Positions 7,589 through 16,847 of a stretch of 64,000 nucleotides of DNA are shown here, piece after piece. The DNA lies in assembly GCF_003425665.1 (NCBI RefSeq), contig NZ_QQRQ01000004.1, positions 62,001 to 126,000 on the forward strand, read 5' to 3'. Positions within the stretch are counted from its first letter, which is position 1, and every line of letters starts with the position of its first letter. The notes beneath the pieces are model-generated. The model searched no databases. It saw only the letters and a program-made list of their open reading frames with translations, and was not told the origin of the DNA. The position numbers and the translations under genes were made by a program. The DNA comes from Evtepia gabavorous (GTDB taxonomy: Bacteria > Bacillota > Clostridia > Oscillospirales > Oscillospiraceae).

Positions 7589-8826
7589 CCAACCCGAAGA
7601 AAAACCGCAAAATCTTCAATATCGTCCTGGCCATTGTGCTGGCGGTGGGTGTGTGGATGTATGTCATCAACGTGGAAAATCCCTCCGGCACCGGTACTGT
7701 CCGGGAAATCCCGGTTACCGTGGTGGGAGAGGACAGCCTGGCTGAGCGAGGGCTGATGGTGACGGAACAGAACCGGGACCATGTCTCTCTCAAACTCTCC
7801 GGTCGAAAAAAGACCCTGATGAAGCTCAATCGGAAAAACATCACCCTAAAGCTGGATGTCTCCTCGGTTACCTCGGAGGGGGAGCATACGCTGAGTTGTA
7901 AGGTGGACTTCCCAGATACCGTGGGCGACAATGTCTCTATTTCGGATTGGGAGGACCTGCATGTCACGGTGACGGTGGAGAAACAGGCAACCAAAGAGAT
8001 TCCGGTTCGAGGAGAGTTCATCGGGACGGAGGCGGACAACTGCCTGGCCGGTGCGGTGACCACCGATCCTGAGACCCTGGTTCTAAAGGGCCCGGCAAAG
8101 GAGCTGGAGGGCATCTCCTATGCCCTGGCAACGGTGGGGGGAAAAGAGGTTCGGGATACCATAGTGGAGCAGTCCAGTGTGGTATTCATGGGCCCGGACG
8201 GAACCCCCGCCAGCCGGAAGAATGTGACCGCCAGTGCGGAGTCGGTGGAGGTCACCGTCCCAGTCCGGCAGGTGGTCTCCCTCCCGCTCACGGTGGAGAT
8301 CATCGAGGGCGGCGGCGCTGCCCGGGAGGATGTGGAGGTGACGATTTCCCCGGAAACCATCACCGTGGTGGCCCAGGAGGGCGAGGAAGCTCTGCCCAGT
8401 GCCATCTCCCTGGGAACCATTGAGCTGGAGGATGTTTTGGGCGATACCTCCTATTCCTTCCCCATCAAGCTCCCTACGGGCGTCACTGCCTGGGGAGAGC
8501 AGAGCCGATACGCCAGAGTGTCTCTCACCTTTCCCCAGCTGGTAACGCGGCAGCTGGCAGTGGAGCAGATTGCATTGCAAAATATCCCCCAGGGGTATGA
8601 CGCGACGCTGGTGAGCAAGCAGCTTTATGTCTGGGTGCGGGGAAGGCAGGACCTGGTGGAAGCCCTCGATCCCAAACAGCTTCAAGTGGAGGTAGACCTG
8701 TCCGAGGCGGGAAAAGGGGACGAGCTTCAGCGGTTCCCGGCAAAGGTTACCTGGAAGGGCGGCGAACCGGAAGGGGTTAAAATCATGGGGACGCATTACA
8801 GCGTTGCCCTGCGGCTGAAACAATAG
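7585..8826 (+). CDS. cdaR: CdaA regulatory protein CdaR (YbbR domains)
   Basis: This 413-aa protein has one N-terminal membrane anchor (IFNIVLAIVLAVGVWMYVIN, residues 10-29) followed by an extracytoplasmic region. That region is built of repeated YbbR-type beta domains, with segments such as IPVTVVGEDSLAERGL and IPVRGEFIGTEADN and later copies. CdaR binds CdaA and modulates its activity. The start is GTG, overlapping the cdaA stop (GTGA), which indicates coupled translation. Confidence 0.92.
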   Translation: MTNPKKNRKIFNIVLAIVLAVGVWMYVINVENPSGTGTVREIPVTVVGEDSLAERGLMVTEQNRDHVSLKLSGRKKTLMKLNRKNITLKLDVSSVTSEGEHTLSCKVDFPDTVGDNVSISDWEDLHVTVTVEKQATKEIPVRGEFIGTEADNCLAGAVTTDPETLVLKGPAKELEGISYALATVGGKEVRDTIVEQSSVVFMGPDGTPASRKNVTASAESVEVTVPVRQVVSLPLTVEIIEGGGAAREDVEVTISPETITVVAQEGEEALPSAISLGTIELEDVLGDTSYSFPIKLPTGVTAWGEQSRYARVSLTFPQLVTRQLAVEQIALQNIPQGYDATLVSKQLYVWVRGRQDLVEALDPKQLQVEVDLSEAGKGDELQRFPAKVTWKGGEPEGVKIMGTHYSVALRLKQ

Positions 8827-8862
8827 GAAACCATGGTTTGAGAAACAGGTAAGGAGGTTTCT

Positions 8863-9306
8863 ATGGAACAGATCGCAATGGTAAAGTCCATTCTGGACAA
8901 TGGAATGGCGCAGGTTGCCGTACAGCGGGAGACCGCCTGCGGCGCTGCCCACAGCTGCGCGGACTGTGCAGGCTGCGAAAAAATGATGACGCGGACGGAA
9001 AACGTCGTGGTGGCATACAACGATGTGAACGCGCACCCGGGGGATGTGGTGAAGGTACAGAGTGAGAATGGCAATTTCTTTAAGACAGCAGCCATTGTCT
9101 ACCTGCTGCCCTTGGTCCTGGCCCTGGTGTTTTACGGTGTGGCCTCGGCCCTGTCCCTGGGCGGAGAGGGTCTGCACGCCCTTTGCGCGGGGATTGGGTT
9201 TGTCCTGGGCATCCTTGTGGCCGTGGCCTGGGACCGCCACATGAAAAAGGTCAGCGGCCTGCGCTTCCACATTGTGGAGGTCAAACGGGCATGTTCGGGT
9301 ATGTAA
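8863..9306 (+). CDS. RseC/MucC-family membrane protein
   Basis: This 147-aa protein has the SoxR-reducing system RseC family layout. A short N-terminal cytoplasmic domain carries a cysteine cluster (TACGAAHSCADCAGCEKM, about residues 25-42). Two membrane helices follow (around residues 66-87 and 97-115), then a basic tail. In Proteobacteria RseC takes part in SoxR reduction or sigma-E control; in clostridia the role is not established. AAGGAGG precedes the ATG. It overlaps the next gene by 16 bp. Confidence 0.82.
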   Translation: MEQIAMVKSILDNGMAQVAVQRETACGAAHSCADCAGCEKMMTRTENVVVAYNDVNAHPGDVVKVQSENGNFFKTAAIVYLLPLVLALVFYGVASALSLGGEGLHALCAGIGFVLGILVAVAWDRHMKKVSGLRFHIVEVKRACSGM

Positions 9307-10214
9307 GAGCGGTTACCCCGGTTCTTGCACCGGAGGAGGCCCGGCGGTATGAGGCGGTCTACTGTGGTCTGTGCCGCACCCTGGGGGAGCGGTACGGAAA
9401 GACGGCCCAGCTGATCCTCAACTATGACTTTGTCTTCCTGGCCATCCTTCTGGCCCGGCCAGAGACAGGGGGAACCTTTCCCGACTGCCCCTGTCCCGTC
9501 CATCCCTGGCGAAAGAAAACCTGCTGGCTGGGGTCTCCTGCCCTGGACGCTGCGGCGGACGCCACGGTGATTCTCACTTGGTGGAAGCTCCAGGACGCTC
9601 TCCGGGACGGAAAGCTGGCCCAGCGAATGGGCAGCCGGGCTGCGGCCCTGCCGCTGAGAGGACATTACCGGGCCGCGGCGGCCCGGTGGCCGGCCTTCGA
9701 TGAGACGGTTCGGTCCTGCCTGGAGGAGCTGCATCAACTGGAGCGGGATCGCGTGCCGTCCTTGGACCGCCCGGCGGATACCTTTGCCCGGATTCTCCAG
9801 GCGGCGGCAGTGGAGACGGATTTGGCCGCGCGCACCCGTGGGGTGCAGCAGATTCTCTACCACGTGGGGCGCTGGATCTACCTGGCCGATGCCTGGGACG
9901 ACCTGGCGGAGGATCAGCGCACAGGAAACTACAATCCCCTCCTGGCCCGATTTGGGGACCAGGCAGCGGCATCCAAGGAATCGCTGCGGGAGACCATGCG
10001 AGTCTCCCTGGGCCTGGCAAACACCGCCTTTTCCCTGCTGGACTGGGGAGAGTGGGAGCCTCTGCTGGGCCATATTCTGGGCACGGGACTGCCCGCTGTG
10101 GAAGAGGCCGTTTTTACCGGCCAGTGGAAGCAGCGAAAGCGCCCATTTCATCATCATCAAGGGTCCGCGCCTGCCGCGGTGCCCACCAATAAGGAGAAGG
10201 AAACGTATGAATGA
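9291..10214 (+). CDS. DUF5685 family protein
   Basis: This 307-aa soluble protein of unknown function starts [20 protein letters not shown]. The family features I recognise are [13 protein letters not shown] near residue 25, a cysteine cluster [14 protein letters not shown] near residues 64-77, and a later helical half with [20 protein letters not shown]. The combination of cysteines and the helical acidic motif suggests a metal-binding or prenyltransferase-like helical fold, but this is only a guess. ATG 9291 lies inside the end of the RseC-like gene, with GGAGG 10 bp upstream. The stop overlaps the next start. Confidence 0.75.
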   Translation: MFGYVRAVTPVLAPEEARRYEAVYCGLCRTLGERYGKTAQLILNYDFVFLAILLARPETGGTFPDCPCPVHPWRKKTCWLGSPALDAAADATVILTWWKLQDALRDGKLAQRMGSRAAALPLRGHYRAAAARWPAFDETVRSCLEELHQLERDRVPSLDRPADTFARILQAAAVETDLAARTRGVQQILYHVGRWIYLADAWDDLAEDQRTGNYNPLLARFGDQAAASKESLRETMRVSLGLANTAFSLLDWGEWEPLLGHILGTGLPAVEEAVFTGQWKQRKRPFHHHQGSAPAAVPTNKEKETYE

Positions 10215-10800
10215 TCCCTATGCCGTGTTGGGCGTGAGCTCTTCTGCCAGTGAGGAGGAGATCAAACGCGCCTATCGGGACCTGGTCAAGAAGTATCACC
10301 CGGACAACTATGCCAATAACCCTCTGGCCGACCTGGCCGAGGCCAAGATGAAAGAGGTCAATGAGGCCTATGACGCCATCATGAAGGCCCGGACCCAGGG
10401 CGGATACCAGTCGGCCGGCGGGAACGGGTATGGCGGTGGCCGGACCTCCAGCCAGGGCGGCGGCCGCTACAACAATCCCACGCTGATTCAGGTGCGCCAG
10501 CTCATTGCCCAGAACAATCTGGCGGAGGCGGAACGGATTCTCCGGAGTACCCCGGCCAACAACGGGGAGTGGTACTACCTTATGGGCAGTATCGCCTACC
10601 GCCGGGGCTGGATGGACGATGCCCGCCAGAATTTCTGGACCGCCTGCAACATGGACCCCAACAACATGGAGTACCGTCAGGCCATGAACAGTATGGGGAT
10701 GCAGGCCCGACGGGGAACCTATGGAGGGGGAGACGATATTGCCAACCTCTGTACCACCCTGTGCTGCCTCAACTGTCTGTGCAATTCGTGCAGCGGCTGA
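10207..10800 (+). CDS. J-domain protein with C-terminal cysteine string
   Basis: This 197-aa protein has an N-terminal J domain (residues 1-68, [21 protein letters not shown] with the HPD motif in [10 protein letters not shown]), so it should stimulate a DnaK partner. A Gly-rich linker (about 72-92) leads to a TPR-like helical segment (residues 95-160). The tail [17 protein letters not shown] has six cysteines in the last 16 residues. It lacks the DnaJ zinc-finger domain, so it is not DnaJ itself. The tail recalls eukaryotic cysteine-string J proteins. Cofactor binding or membrane attachment are both possible. Confidence 0.85.
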   Translation: MNDPYAVLGVSSSASEEEIKRAYRDLVKKYHPDNYANNPLADLAEAKMKEVNEAYDAIMKARTQGGYQSAGGNGYGGGRTSSQGGGRYNNPTLIQVRQLIAQNNLAEAERILRSTPANNGEWYYLMGSIAYRRGWMDDARQNFWTACNMDPNNMEYRQAMNSMGMQARRGTYGGGDDIANLCTTLCCLNCLCNSCSG

Positions 10801-10837
10801 CGGCGCACGGAAGAAAAATGAGAATGAGGTGTTTGGC

Positions 10838-11716
10838 TTGATACGAAGTATGACAGGCTATGGCCGGGGGGAGGGGGTCCTCCACGACCGGGCCATCACG
10901 GTGGAGGTTCGGGCGGTGAACAACCGCTATCTGGACTGTGCGGTGAAGATTCCCCGGCTCTATGTATTTGCCGAGGAGAGCATTAAGGCCCAGGTGCAGA
11001 AGCAGGTGGGCCGGGGAAAGGTGGATGTGCTGATTTCCATTGATGCCACCGCTGCGGACAAGGTGGCGGTGAGCCTGAACCGGTCTGTGGCCGACGGATA
11101 TTACACCGCCCTGACCCAGATGCGGGATGCCTATAACCTGAAGGATGATATTTCAGTCTCTCTCCTCTCCCGGTTCCCGGATGTGTTTCTGGTGGAGAAG
11201 GAGCAGGGGGATGCCGATGTGATTGCTGCGGACCTGCTCCAAGTGCTCTCCCAGGCGTTGGAGGGCTTCAACGCCATGCGGGAACGGGAGGGCCAAAAGC
11301 TGGCGGAGGATATCCGGGCCAAGGCCGCCGCCATCGCCGCGCTGGTGGAACAGGTGGAGGTTCGTTCTCCGGAAACGGTTGCCGCGTATCGGGAAAAGCT
11401 CCGCCAGAGGATGCAGGAAGTTTTGGAAAATACCCAGATCGACGAGAGCCGGATTCTCACCGAGGCCGCCATCTTCGCGGATAAGGTGGCCGTGGACGAG
11501 GAGACGGTCCGCCTGCGCAGCCACCTGTCCCAACTGGAGGATATGCTGGAGCAGGGAGGCGCCGTTGGCCGGAAGCTGGATTTTCTGATCCAGGAGTTCA
11601 ACCGGGAGGCCAACACCATCGGCTCCAAGTGCAGCGACGTGGCCCTGTCCCGGGTGGTGGTGGAGCTCAAGGGCGAGATCGAGAAGATCCGGGAACAGGT
11701 GCAGAACATCGAATAG
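10838..11716 (+). CDS. YicC-family endoribonuclease
   Basis: This 292-aa protein has the YicC N-terminus [12 protein letters not shown] and the C-terminal DUF1732 part ([56 protein letters not shown]). YicC proteins are reported as RNases acting on small RNAs or mRNA. The open frame continues upstream into the J-protein gene, but the family N-terminus fits a TTG start at 10838 with GAGGTG six bases before it. It heads the common Firmicutes series yicC-remA-gmk-rpoZ. Confidence 0.93.
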   Translation: MIRSMTGYGRGEGVLHDRAITVEVRAVNNRYLDCAVKIPRLYVFAEESIKAQVQKQVGRGKVDVLISIDATAADKVAVSLNRSVADGYYTALTQMRDAYNLKDDISVSLLSRFPDVFLVEKEQGDADVIAADLLQVLSQALEGFNAMREREGQKLAEDIRAKAAAIAALVEQVEVRSPETVAAYREKLRQRMQEVLENTQIDESRILTEAAIFADKVAVDEETVRLRSHLSQLEDMLEQGGAVGRKLDFLIQEFNREANTIGSKCSDVALSRVVVELKGEIEKIREQVQNIE

Positions 11717-11729
11717 AGGAGGCGACCTG

Positions 11730-11993
11730 TTGAAGCTGATCAATATTGGGTTTGGAAACATGGTGTCGGCCAGCCGGCTCATCGCCATTGTCAGTCCGGA
11801 ATCCGCCCCCATTAAGCGCATGGTCCAGGAGGCCAGAGACCGGGGGGTGCTGGTGGACGCCACCTATGGCCGCCGTACCCGGGCGGTCCTCATTACAGAC
11901 AGCGACCATATCATCCTCTCTGCCCTGCAGCCGGAGACGGTAGCCGGCCGGCTCAACGGGCGGGAGGAACTGGCAGGGGAGGAAGAGGAATGA
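11730..11993 (+). CDS. remA: RemA/DUF370 family DNA-binding regulator
   Basis: This 87-aa protein has the RemA signature ([57 protein letters not shown]). In Bacillus subtilis RemA is a ring-forming regulator of matrix and osmoprotection genes; in clostridia the target set is unknown. The start is TTG after AGAGGAGGCG. The stop overlaps the gmk ATG, and the position between yicC and gmk is the standard one. Confidence 0.92.
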   Translation: MKLINIGFGNMVSASRLIAIVSPESAPIKRMVQEARDRGVLVDATYGRRTRAVLITDSDHIILSALQPETVAGRLNGREELAGEEEE

Positions 11994-12586
11994 ACAAAGG
12001 GACCTTGGTGGTGATCTCCGGCTTTTCCGGCGCGGGCAAGGGCACGGTCTTGTCCCAAGTGCTGGCACGCCGTCCTGATCTCTATTTCTCCGTGTCCTTT
12101 ACCACCCGTCCCCCCAGAGAAGGGGAAAAAGACGGGGTCAATTACCATTTTGTCACCCGACAGGCGTTTCAGGAGCGGATTGAACGGGGAGAATTTTTAG
12201 AGTACGCCGAGTATGTGGGGAATTTCTACGGAACCTCCATGGCGGTGATCCGGGAGAAGCTGGACCAGGGAATCGACGTGATCCTGGAGATTGAGATTCA
12301 GGGGGCGGCCAAGGTTCGGGAGAAAATGCCGGAGGCGGTCTCCCTGTTTTTGGTCCCGCCCTCCTTTGAAGAGCTCTCCCGCCGGCTCCACGGCCGGGGA
12401 ACCGACTCGGAGGAGAAGATCCAGCAGCGGCTGGAGACTGCCCGCCGGGAGGCGAAGGAAATTGTGAACTATGACTACATCGTCGTCAATGACACGGTGG
12501 ACCGGGCGGTGGGGGAGATATTAGCCATTCTCATCGCGGAGGGCTGCCGGAAGGAAAGACGGCTTCATCTTGTGGAAGGAGTGTAA
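11990..12586 (+). CDS. gmk: Guanylate kinase
   Basis: Gmk is 198 aa and phosphorylates GMP and dGMP with ATP. The P-loop is [12 protein letters not shown] (family usual GPSGAGKGT, here with F for P). The GMP-binding region is [20 protein letters not shown], and the lid region has [20 protein letters not shown]. It overlaps the remA stop by four bases and is followed after six bases by rpoZ, the classical gmk-rpoZ pair. Confidence 0.97.
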   Translation: MNKGTLVVISGFSGAGKGTVLSQVLARRPDLYFSVSFTTRPPREGEKDGVNYHFVTRQAFQERIERGEFLEYAEYVGNFYGTSMAVIREKLDQGIDVILEIEIQGAAKVREKMPEAVSLFLVPPSFEELSRRLHGRGTDSEEKIQQRLETARREAKEIVNYDYIVVNDTVDRAVGEILAILIAEGCRKERRLHLVEGV

Positions 12587-12592
12587 TGGATT

Positions 12593-12853
12593 ATGATGCT
12601 GTATCCCGCAATGAATGAACTGCTGGAGCAGGTACCCAGCCGATATCAGCTGGTGAATGTGGTGGCGGCCCGGGCCCGGAAGATCGCCGCCAAAGCGGAA
12701 CGGGAGGACCTCATGCTGGAGGATAAGCCGGTGAGCATTGCCATTCGGGAGATTGCCGAGGGACACTGGAAGGACCCGGAGGAGGCGGCCGGGATGGAGG
12801 AAGGATTCCCGGAAGAGGAGCATCTAATCCAAGGGGAAGCGGGCATCGAATGA
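12593..12853 (+). CDS. rpoZ: DNA-directed RNA polymerase omega subunit
   Basis: This 86-aa protein starts MMLYPAMNELLEQVPSRYQL. It contains the omega signature VNVVAARARKIAAKAEREDL and KPVSIAIREIAEG. Omega assists polymerase assembly. The acidic C-terminal tail from about residue 60 is family-typical for clostridia. The gene lies in the gmk-rpoZ-priA order. Confidence 0.92.
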   Translation: MMLYPAMNELLEQVPSRYQLVNVVAARARKIAAKAEREDLMLEDKPVSIAIREIAEGHWKDPEEAAGMEEGFPEEEHLIQGEAGIE

Positions 12854-12878
12854 ACAGCGCCCGTGCCGTGACGGCGGT

Positions 12879-15344
12879 ATGATGCTGGCCAAAATTGCCC
12901 TGTCGGCGGCCACCTTTGCCATTGATCGGCCCTACTCCTATCGGGTTCCCGCCCAGCTGGAGAACCTGCTGGAGCCGGGCATGCGGGTTCTGGTGCCCTT
13001 TGGCAAGGGCAACCGGTCCAGCGAAGGCCTGGTGCTCTCCCTGGAGCAGGCGGAGGAAACCCACCGGCTCAAGGAGATTCAGACTCTGCTGGACCGCCGC
13101 CCTGTCCTGACCCCCGAGGGCATCCAGCTGGCGCTTTGGATGCGGGAGCGGTTTTTCTGTACCGTCTATGCCGCCGCGCTGACCATGCTTCCCACGGGAC
13201 TGTGGTATGTGCTCAAGGAGGGATACGCCCTGGCCCCCGGGGTGGACCGGGAGACTTGGGAGGCCAAGACGGCCGGCCATCCCCGGGCCAGACAGGTGAT
13301 GACCCTCCTCCACGGAGCAGGGGGGCGGGCTGACCTGGCCCAGATCAGAGCCATTCCCGACGGGAAAGACCCCCGAGGGGTGCTGCGGGAGCTGGAGAAG
13401 GCGGGCCTGGTGGTCCGGGAAACCCAGGCCCGGCGGAAGGTCAAGGATAAGACGGAGCAGATTGCCTCCCTGGCTGTGGACCCGGCGGAGGCGCTGGCCC
13501 GGATGGAGCCCCGGCGGAAGACGGCGCCCATGGGGTATGAGGTCACATCCTTGCTGTGCAACCTGGGCAGCGCCAGCGTGAAGGAGCTGTGCTACTTCAC
13601 CGGGGCCTCCCACCAGACGGTGAAGAGCCTGGAAAAGCGGGGGATTCTCCGCCTGCAGGAGCGGGAGGTGTTCCGCCACCAGCTGCCGGATATCCGGCAA
13701 ACGCAACCTTTGTCTCCTCTGAACGAGGCGCAGCAGGCGGCCTATGAGGGGCTGCGGGCGCTGATGAACGGGGGAAAGCCGGAGGCGGCCCTCCTCTACG
13801 GGGTCACCGGCAGCGGGAAGACCCAGGTCTACCTCCATCTGATCGAGCAGACCCTGGCGGCGGGACGGGGGGCCATTGTAATGGTCCCGGAAATTGCCCT
13901 GACCCCCAGCCTGCTGCAGCTCTTCCTCACCCATTTCGGCCGGCAAGTGGCGGTCCTGCACAGCTGCCTGTCCACCGGGGAGCGGTACGACGAGTGGAAG
14001 CGGGTCCGGGATGGACAGGCCTCTGTGGTCATTGGGACCCGTTCTGCGGTGTTTGCTCCCCTGGCGGATGTGGGCCTTATGATTTTGGATGAGGAGCAGG
14101 AGAGCAGCTATCAGTCGGAGAGCATGGTCCGTTACCACGCCCGGGAGGTGGCCAAGTTCCGCTGCACCCACCATAAGGGACTGCTTCTGCTGGGGTCGGC
14201 GACCCCGGCGGTGGAGAGCCGGTATGCCGCGGAGATGGGACAGTATCACCTGTTTACCCTCAGGCAGCGATACAATGCCCACCAGATGCCGAAAGTGCGC
14301 CTGGTGGATATGAAGCAGGAACTCCGGCAGGGAAACGCCACGGGCCTGTCCGGCCTGCTGCGGGAAGAACTGGAGGAAAACCTCCGGCGGGGGGAACAGA
14401 GCATTCTCTTTCTCAACCGCCGGGGCAACAGCCGTATGGTGGTATGCAGCCAGTGTGGCGAGGTTCCCACCTGTCCCCGGTGCTCGGTTCATTTGACCTA
14501 TCACAGCGCCAATGGCAGGCTGATGTGCCACTACTGCGGCCATTCCCAGCCCCTGCCGGAGCTCTGCCCCCATTGCTATGGCCGGCTCCAGTTTGTGGGC
14601 ATGGGCACCCAAAAACTCCAGGAGGCGCTGGAGGAGAGCTATCCCGGGGTGGAGATCATGCGGATGGACGCGGACACCATTACAGCCACCCAATCCCACG
14701 AGGTGCTGCTGGACCGGTTTCGGTGGAAGCAGGTCCCCATCCTTTTGGGCACCCAGATGGTGGCCAAGGGGCTGGACTTTGCCAATGTGACCCTGGTGGG
14801 GGTGGTGGACGGCGATCTGTCCCTATACGCAGACAATTACCGGGCTGCGGAGCGCACCTTTTCCCTGCTGACCCAGGTGGTGGGCCGGGCGGGGCGGGGA
14901 GAAAAGCTGGGGCGGGCTGTGATTCAGACCTGGACCCCGGACAACGATGTGATCAACCTGGCTGCCCGCCAGGATTACGATACGTTTTACGAGGAAGAGC
15001 GGGAGATGCGCCGGATGCTCCGGTTCCCCCCCTTTCTGGACCTGTTTCGGATTACCCTTTCCGGTCCGGAGGAGACCCAGGTTCTCCGGGCCTGCGCGGT
15101 GATCCGGCGTAGCTTAGAACCCTGGGTGAAGCCCCGGCAGCAGGGGCCAGAGGGACCGGAAGTGCTGGGCCCTGCGCCGGCGCCTGTTTTGAAGGTGAAC
15201 AACCGGTACCGGTACCGCGTGCTGCTGAAGTGCCGGAACGGGCGGGAGATCCGGGCGGTCCTCGCCCAGATTCTCCAGGCGGCCCAGCAGGACCGGGCCA
15301 ACCGGGGGCTGTCCATCGCAATGGATGTAAATCCCATGGATTAA
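12879..15344 (+). CDS. priA: Primosomal replication restart helicase PriA
   Basis: PriA (821 aa) reloads the replicative helicase at stalled forks. An N-terminal DNA-binding domain and winged helix precede the helicase core. Walker A is YGVTGSGKTQVYL near residue 307-319. Motif II reads ILDEEQESSYQSE, where most PriA proteins have DEEH. The zinc-binding insert with paired cysteines runs from about residue 523 to 568 (CSQCGEVPTCPRC, then CHYCGH and CPHCYG). Motifs V-VI are GTQMVAKGLDF and QVVGRAGRG. The ATG lies 26 bp after rpoZ. Confidence 0.96.
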   Translation: MMLAKIALSAATFAIDRPYSYRVPAQLENLLEPGMRVLVPFGKGNRSSEGLVLSLEQAEETHRLKEIQTLLDRRPVLTPEGIQLALWMRERFFCTVYAAALTMLPTGLWYVLKEGYALAPGVDRETWEAKTAGHPRARQVMTLLHGAGGRADLAQIRAIPDGKDPRGVLRELEKAGLVVRETQARRKVKDKTEQIASLAVDPAEALARMEPRRKTAPMGYEVTSLLCNLGSASVKELCYFTGASHQTVKSLEKRGILRLQEREVFRHQLPDIRQTQPLSPLNEAQQAAYEGLRALMNGGKPEAALLYGVTGSGKTQVYLHLIEQTLAAGRGAIVMVPEIALTPSLLQLFLTHFGRQVAVLHSCLSTGERYDEWKRVRDGQASVVIGTRSAVFAPLADVGLMILDEEQESSYQSESMVRYHAREVAKFRCTHHKGLLLLGSATPAVESRYAAEMGQYHLFTLRQRYNAHQMPKVRLVDMKQELRQGNATGLSGLLREELEENLRRGEQSILFLNRRGNSRMVVCSQCGEVPTCPRCSVHLTYHSANGRLMCHYCGHSQPLPELCPHCYGRLQFVGMGTQKLQEALEESYPGVEIMRMDADTITATQSHEVLLDRFRWKQVPILLGTQMVAKGLDFANVTLVGVVDGDLSLYADNYRAAERTFSLLTQVVGRAGRGEKLGRAVIQTWTPDNDVINLAARQDYDTFYEEEREMRRMLRFPPFLDLFRITLSGPEETQVLRACAVIRRSLEPWVKPRQQGPEGPEVLGPAPAPVLKVNNRYRYRVLLKCRNGREIRAVLAQILQAAQQDRANRGLSIAMDVNPMD

Positions 15345-15373
15345 AGAGAAATAAGAGGAAGGAATGACCCATT

Positions 15374-15868
15374 ATGATCAGAAAAATTCTGCAAAAGGAA
15401 GACCCTGCCCTGCATAAAGTATGCCATCCCGTCACCAGCTTCGACCGGAAGCTGGGTGCTCTGCTGGATGATCTCACTGCTACCCTGAAGGATGCCCAGG
15501 GCTTGGGCCTGGCTGCCCCCCAGATTGGGATTCTCCGCCGGGTCTGCGTGGTGATGGACGAGGATGAGCAGTACCTGGAGCTGGTCAACCCTGTCATTGT
15601 CAGCCAGGAAGGCGAGCAGGAGGGATTTGAGGGCTGCCTGAGCTTAACGGGGATGTACGGCATTGTCAAGCGCCCCATGAAGGTGACGGTGAAGGCCCAG
15701 GACCGCCATGGAAACCCGGTGGAATATGAGCGGGAAGGGGTCACCGCCCGCTGCTTCTGCCATGAGATTGAGCACCTGGATGGACACATGTACTATGAGC
15801 GGGCGGGCCGCCTGTTCACCGAGGCCGAGGTGGATGAGATGCTCCAGAAGGCCGAGGAAGAGGCGTAA
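15374..15868 (+). CDS. def: Peptide deformylase
   Basis: This 164-aa metalloenzyme removes the formyl group from nascent N-terminal methionine. All three motifs are present: GLGLAAPQIG, EGCLSL (cysteine metal ligand), and HEIEHLDGHMY with the two histidine ligands and catalytic glutamate. It is followed by fmt, which adds that formyl group to initiator tRNA; the pairing is conserved. Confidence 0.97.
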   Translation: MIRKILQKEDPALHKVCHPVTSFDRKLGALLDDLTATLKDAQGLGLAAPQIGILRRVCVVMDEDEQYLELVNPVIVSQEGEQEGFEGCLSLTGMYGIVKRPMKVTVKAQDRHGNPVEYEREGVTARCFCHEIEHLDGHMYYERAGRLFTEAEVDEMLQKAEEEA

Positions 15869-15905
15869 TGCAGGCCTGTTGGAGCGGTCAGGAGGGGAGA
15901 GAGGC

Positions 15906-16826
15906 ATGAGGATTCTATTCATGGGCACGCCGGATTTTGCCGTGCCCTCGCTGGAGGCCCTGGTGGCCGCCGGACATGAGGTGGTGGGGGTGTTCAGTCA
16001 GCCGGATAAACCCAAGAACCGGGGGATGAAGCTCCAGCCCACGCCGGTGAAGTGCTGTGCCCAGGCCCACGGCCTGGCGGTCTTTCAACCCACCAAACTC
16101 CGGGACGGCACGGCGCTGGAGACCATTGTCCAGCTGGCGCCCGACCTCATCGTGGTGGCGGCCTACGGCCGGATTTTGCCCCAGGAGATTCTGTCCTATC
16201 CCCGGCTGGGGTGCATCAATGTGCACTCCTCCCTGCTGCCCAAGTACCGGGGGGCGGCCCCCATTCACTGGGCCATCCTGAACGGAGAGCAGGAGACCGG
16301 GGTGACCATCATGCACATGGCTCTGGCGCTGGACGCCGGGGATATCATTGCCCAGCGGGCCACCCCCATTGACCCGGACGAGACGGTGGAGACCCTCCAT
16401 GACCGGCTGGCCCGTCTGGGGGCGGAACTGCTGGTGGAGACGGTGGAGCATCTGGCCGACGACACCGCCACCCGGACCCCCCAGGAGGAGAGTCAGGTGA
16501 CGTTGGCGCCCATGCTCAGCCGGGCCCTGTCCCCCATGGACTGGAGCCGCCCTGCCCGGGCCCTCCACGATCAGGTGCGGGGACTGCTTCCCTGGCCCGC
16601 TGCAGTGACAGAGCTGGGGGGCGTACGCTGCAAGATTTTGGCCACCACCGTGCTGGAAGAGACCACGGAAAAGGCGCCGGGCAGCGTGGTGACAGCGGAC
16701 AAGACGGGCCTGAAAATTGCCTGCGGGGAGGGGACGCTCCTCCGCATCGACCGGCTTCAGGCGGACGGAGGCAAGCGCCTGGCGGCTGCGGACTATCTGC
16801 GGGGACACCCCATTCCCGTGGACTGA
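15906..16826 (+). CDS. fmt: Methionyl-tRNA formyltransferase
   Basis: Fmt is 306 aa and transfers a formyl group from 10-formyl-THF to initiator Met-tRNA. The start ATG 15906 follows GGGGAGAG and gives MRILFMGTPDFAVPSLEAL. The catalytic region NVHSSLLPKYRGAAPIHWAI and the following TGVTIMHMALALDAGDI are intact. The C-terminal OB-like tRNA-binding domain begins at about residue 205. It lies between def and rsmB, as in many bacteria. Confidence 0.96.
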   Translation: MRILFMGTPDFAVPSLEALVAAGHEVVGVFSQPDKPKNRGMKLQPTPVKCCAQAHGLAVFQPTKLRDGTALETIVQLAPDLIVVAAYGRILPQEILSYPRLGCINVHSSLLPKYRGAAPIHWAILNGEQETGVTIMHMALALDAGDIIAQRATPIDPDETVETLHDRLARLGAELLVETVEHLADDTATRTPQEESQVTLAPMLSRALSPMDWSRPARALHDQVRGLLPWPAAVTELGGVRCKILATTVLEETTEKAPGSVVTADKTGLKIACGEGTLLRIDRLQADGGKRLAAADYLRGHPIPVD

Positions 16827-16847
16827 GAGAGAAAGGAGGGATGGGGC

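Noticed and set aside
12711-14699. A 662-codon minus-strand frame opposite rpoZ and priA
   Set aside because: PriA helicase and zinc motifs are intact on the plus strand. The minus-strand translation is Pro/Gln/His-rich and has no ribosome-binding site.
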